From Anthonomus grandis grandis (Eukaryota > Arthropoda > Insecta > Coleoptera > Curculionidae): DNA of 64,000 nt. A program made the translations under genes and the position numbers. Of this stretch, positions 63,695-64,000 are shown piece by piece. The notes beneath the pieces were generated by a model. The model was not told the origin of the DNA. It made no database searches and worked only from the letters and a program-made list of their open reading frames with translations. Numbering within the stretch: position 1 is the stretch's first letter; the number at the start of each line of letters is the position of its first letter. The stretch covers positions 9,686,938 through 9,750,937 of the forward strand of contig NC_065555.1 in the NCBI RefSeq assembly GCF_022605725.1, in the 5' to 3' direction.

Positions 63695-64000
63695 TTGGGA
63701 ACACTACATGAATAATAATGGTCTCTGGACTAATGCTTGCCTATATAGATTTAAGCCCACGACATCTATATCTATATTTAGAACGTAATTTAAAATAGGT
63801 TTTAATTTTGTTTATAATTAGGTTTTATACGTTGTTTTTTTCTATCTACATTGTTTTAATATAATTTTGTTTATTTAAGTGTAGTTTAGTTTTGGTTTAC
63901 TTAGTTACTAAGTTTCATGACTTTATATATTTAAAGATACAATGATCATTAAGTTACCGATATCCACAAATTTTTTTTTGGTAAGTAACTTAGCAAACCA
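63695..64000. other. Intron end of window, nothing recognised
   Basis: AT-rich; no CARP exon seen. Confidence 0.45.

Larger units (their letters stand above)
35850..64000 (+). other. Downstream CARP intron (phase 1), incomplete
   Basis: Begins gtaagt; no acceptor and exon fitting the CARP continuation was found before the window ends. It contains the 43.5-52.9 kb duplication, the pogo-like and piggyBac-like elements and several LINE remnants. Confidence 0.7.

Overview
The window is AT-rich, intron-rich animal DNA, most likely from an insect. A beetle is a guess based only on the transposon mix. There are no prokaryotic operons, no CRISPR array, and no tRNA or rRNA genes that I can support. 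The host coding sequence I can defend is two exons on the + strand, 4687-4782 and 35783-35849. Joined in phase they encode an internal stretch of a carbonic anhydrase-related protein (CARP, CA10/CA11-like, catalytically dead). They are separated by a 31 kb intron, and flanking introns run off both ends of the window, so nearly all of the 64 kb is intronic.

The intron is a graveyard of transposable elements. I see many decayed non-LTR retrotransposons (LINEs) of at least two kinds: a CR1/Jockey-like kind (10.98-11.2 kb on -, 23.2-24.3, 28.9-30.4, 57.6-58.2 and 59.4-62.5 kb on +) and an RTE-like kind (5.3 and 42.3-45.0 kb on -, plus a duplicate at 48.5-50.0 kb). There is also a Penelope-like reverse transcriptase remnant (13.3 kb), two Tc1/mariner transposase remnants (19.9 and 24.35-25.64 kb), a foldback-type element with arms of about 380 bp (27.15-28.21 kb), a pogo/Tigger-like DNA transposon (51.08-52.94 kb) and a piggyBac-like element (60.73-61.67 kb). 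Two DNA transposons have landed inside older LINEs: the mariner copy at 24.35 kb and the piggyBac copy at 60.73 kb.

The most structured region is 43.5-52.9 kb. A segment of about 5 kb (RTE-like LINE piece, 2 kb spacer, pogo 3' part with its flank) appears twice in tandem. The second copy has lost the spacer and carries a short filler at the scar that copies neighbouring sequence. The two halves of the duplication differ by different amounts (2 substitutions in 1481 bp against about 11 substitutions plus 3 indels in about 1470 bp).

A few islands of more mixed base composition stand out and are candidate conserved non-coding or regulatory DNA: about 7.26-7.43, 13.82-13.95, 56.63-56.89 and 63.23-63.69 kb. 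The last holds two SOX-type and one POU-octamer motif. A decayed, protein-like reading at 15.6-16.13 kb (-) is of a family I do not recognise. No new multi-gene system is evident; the novelty here lies in repeat architecture.
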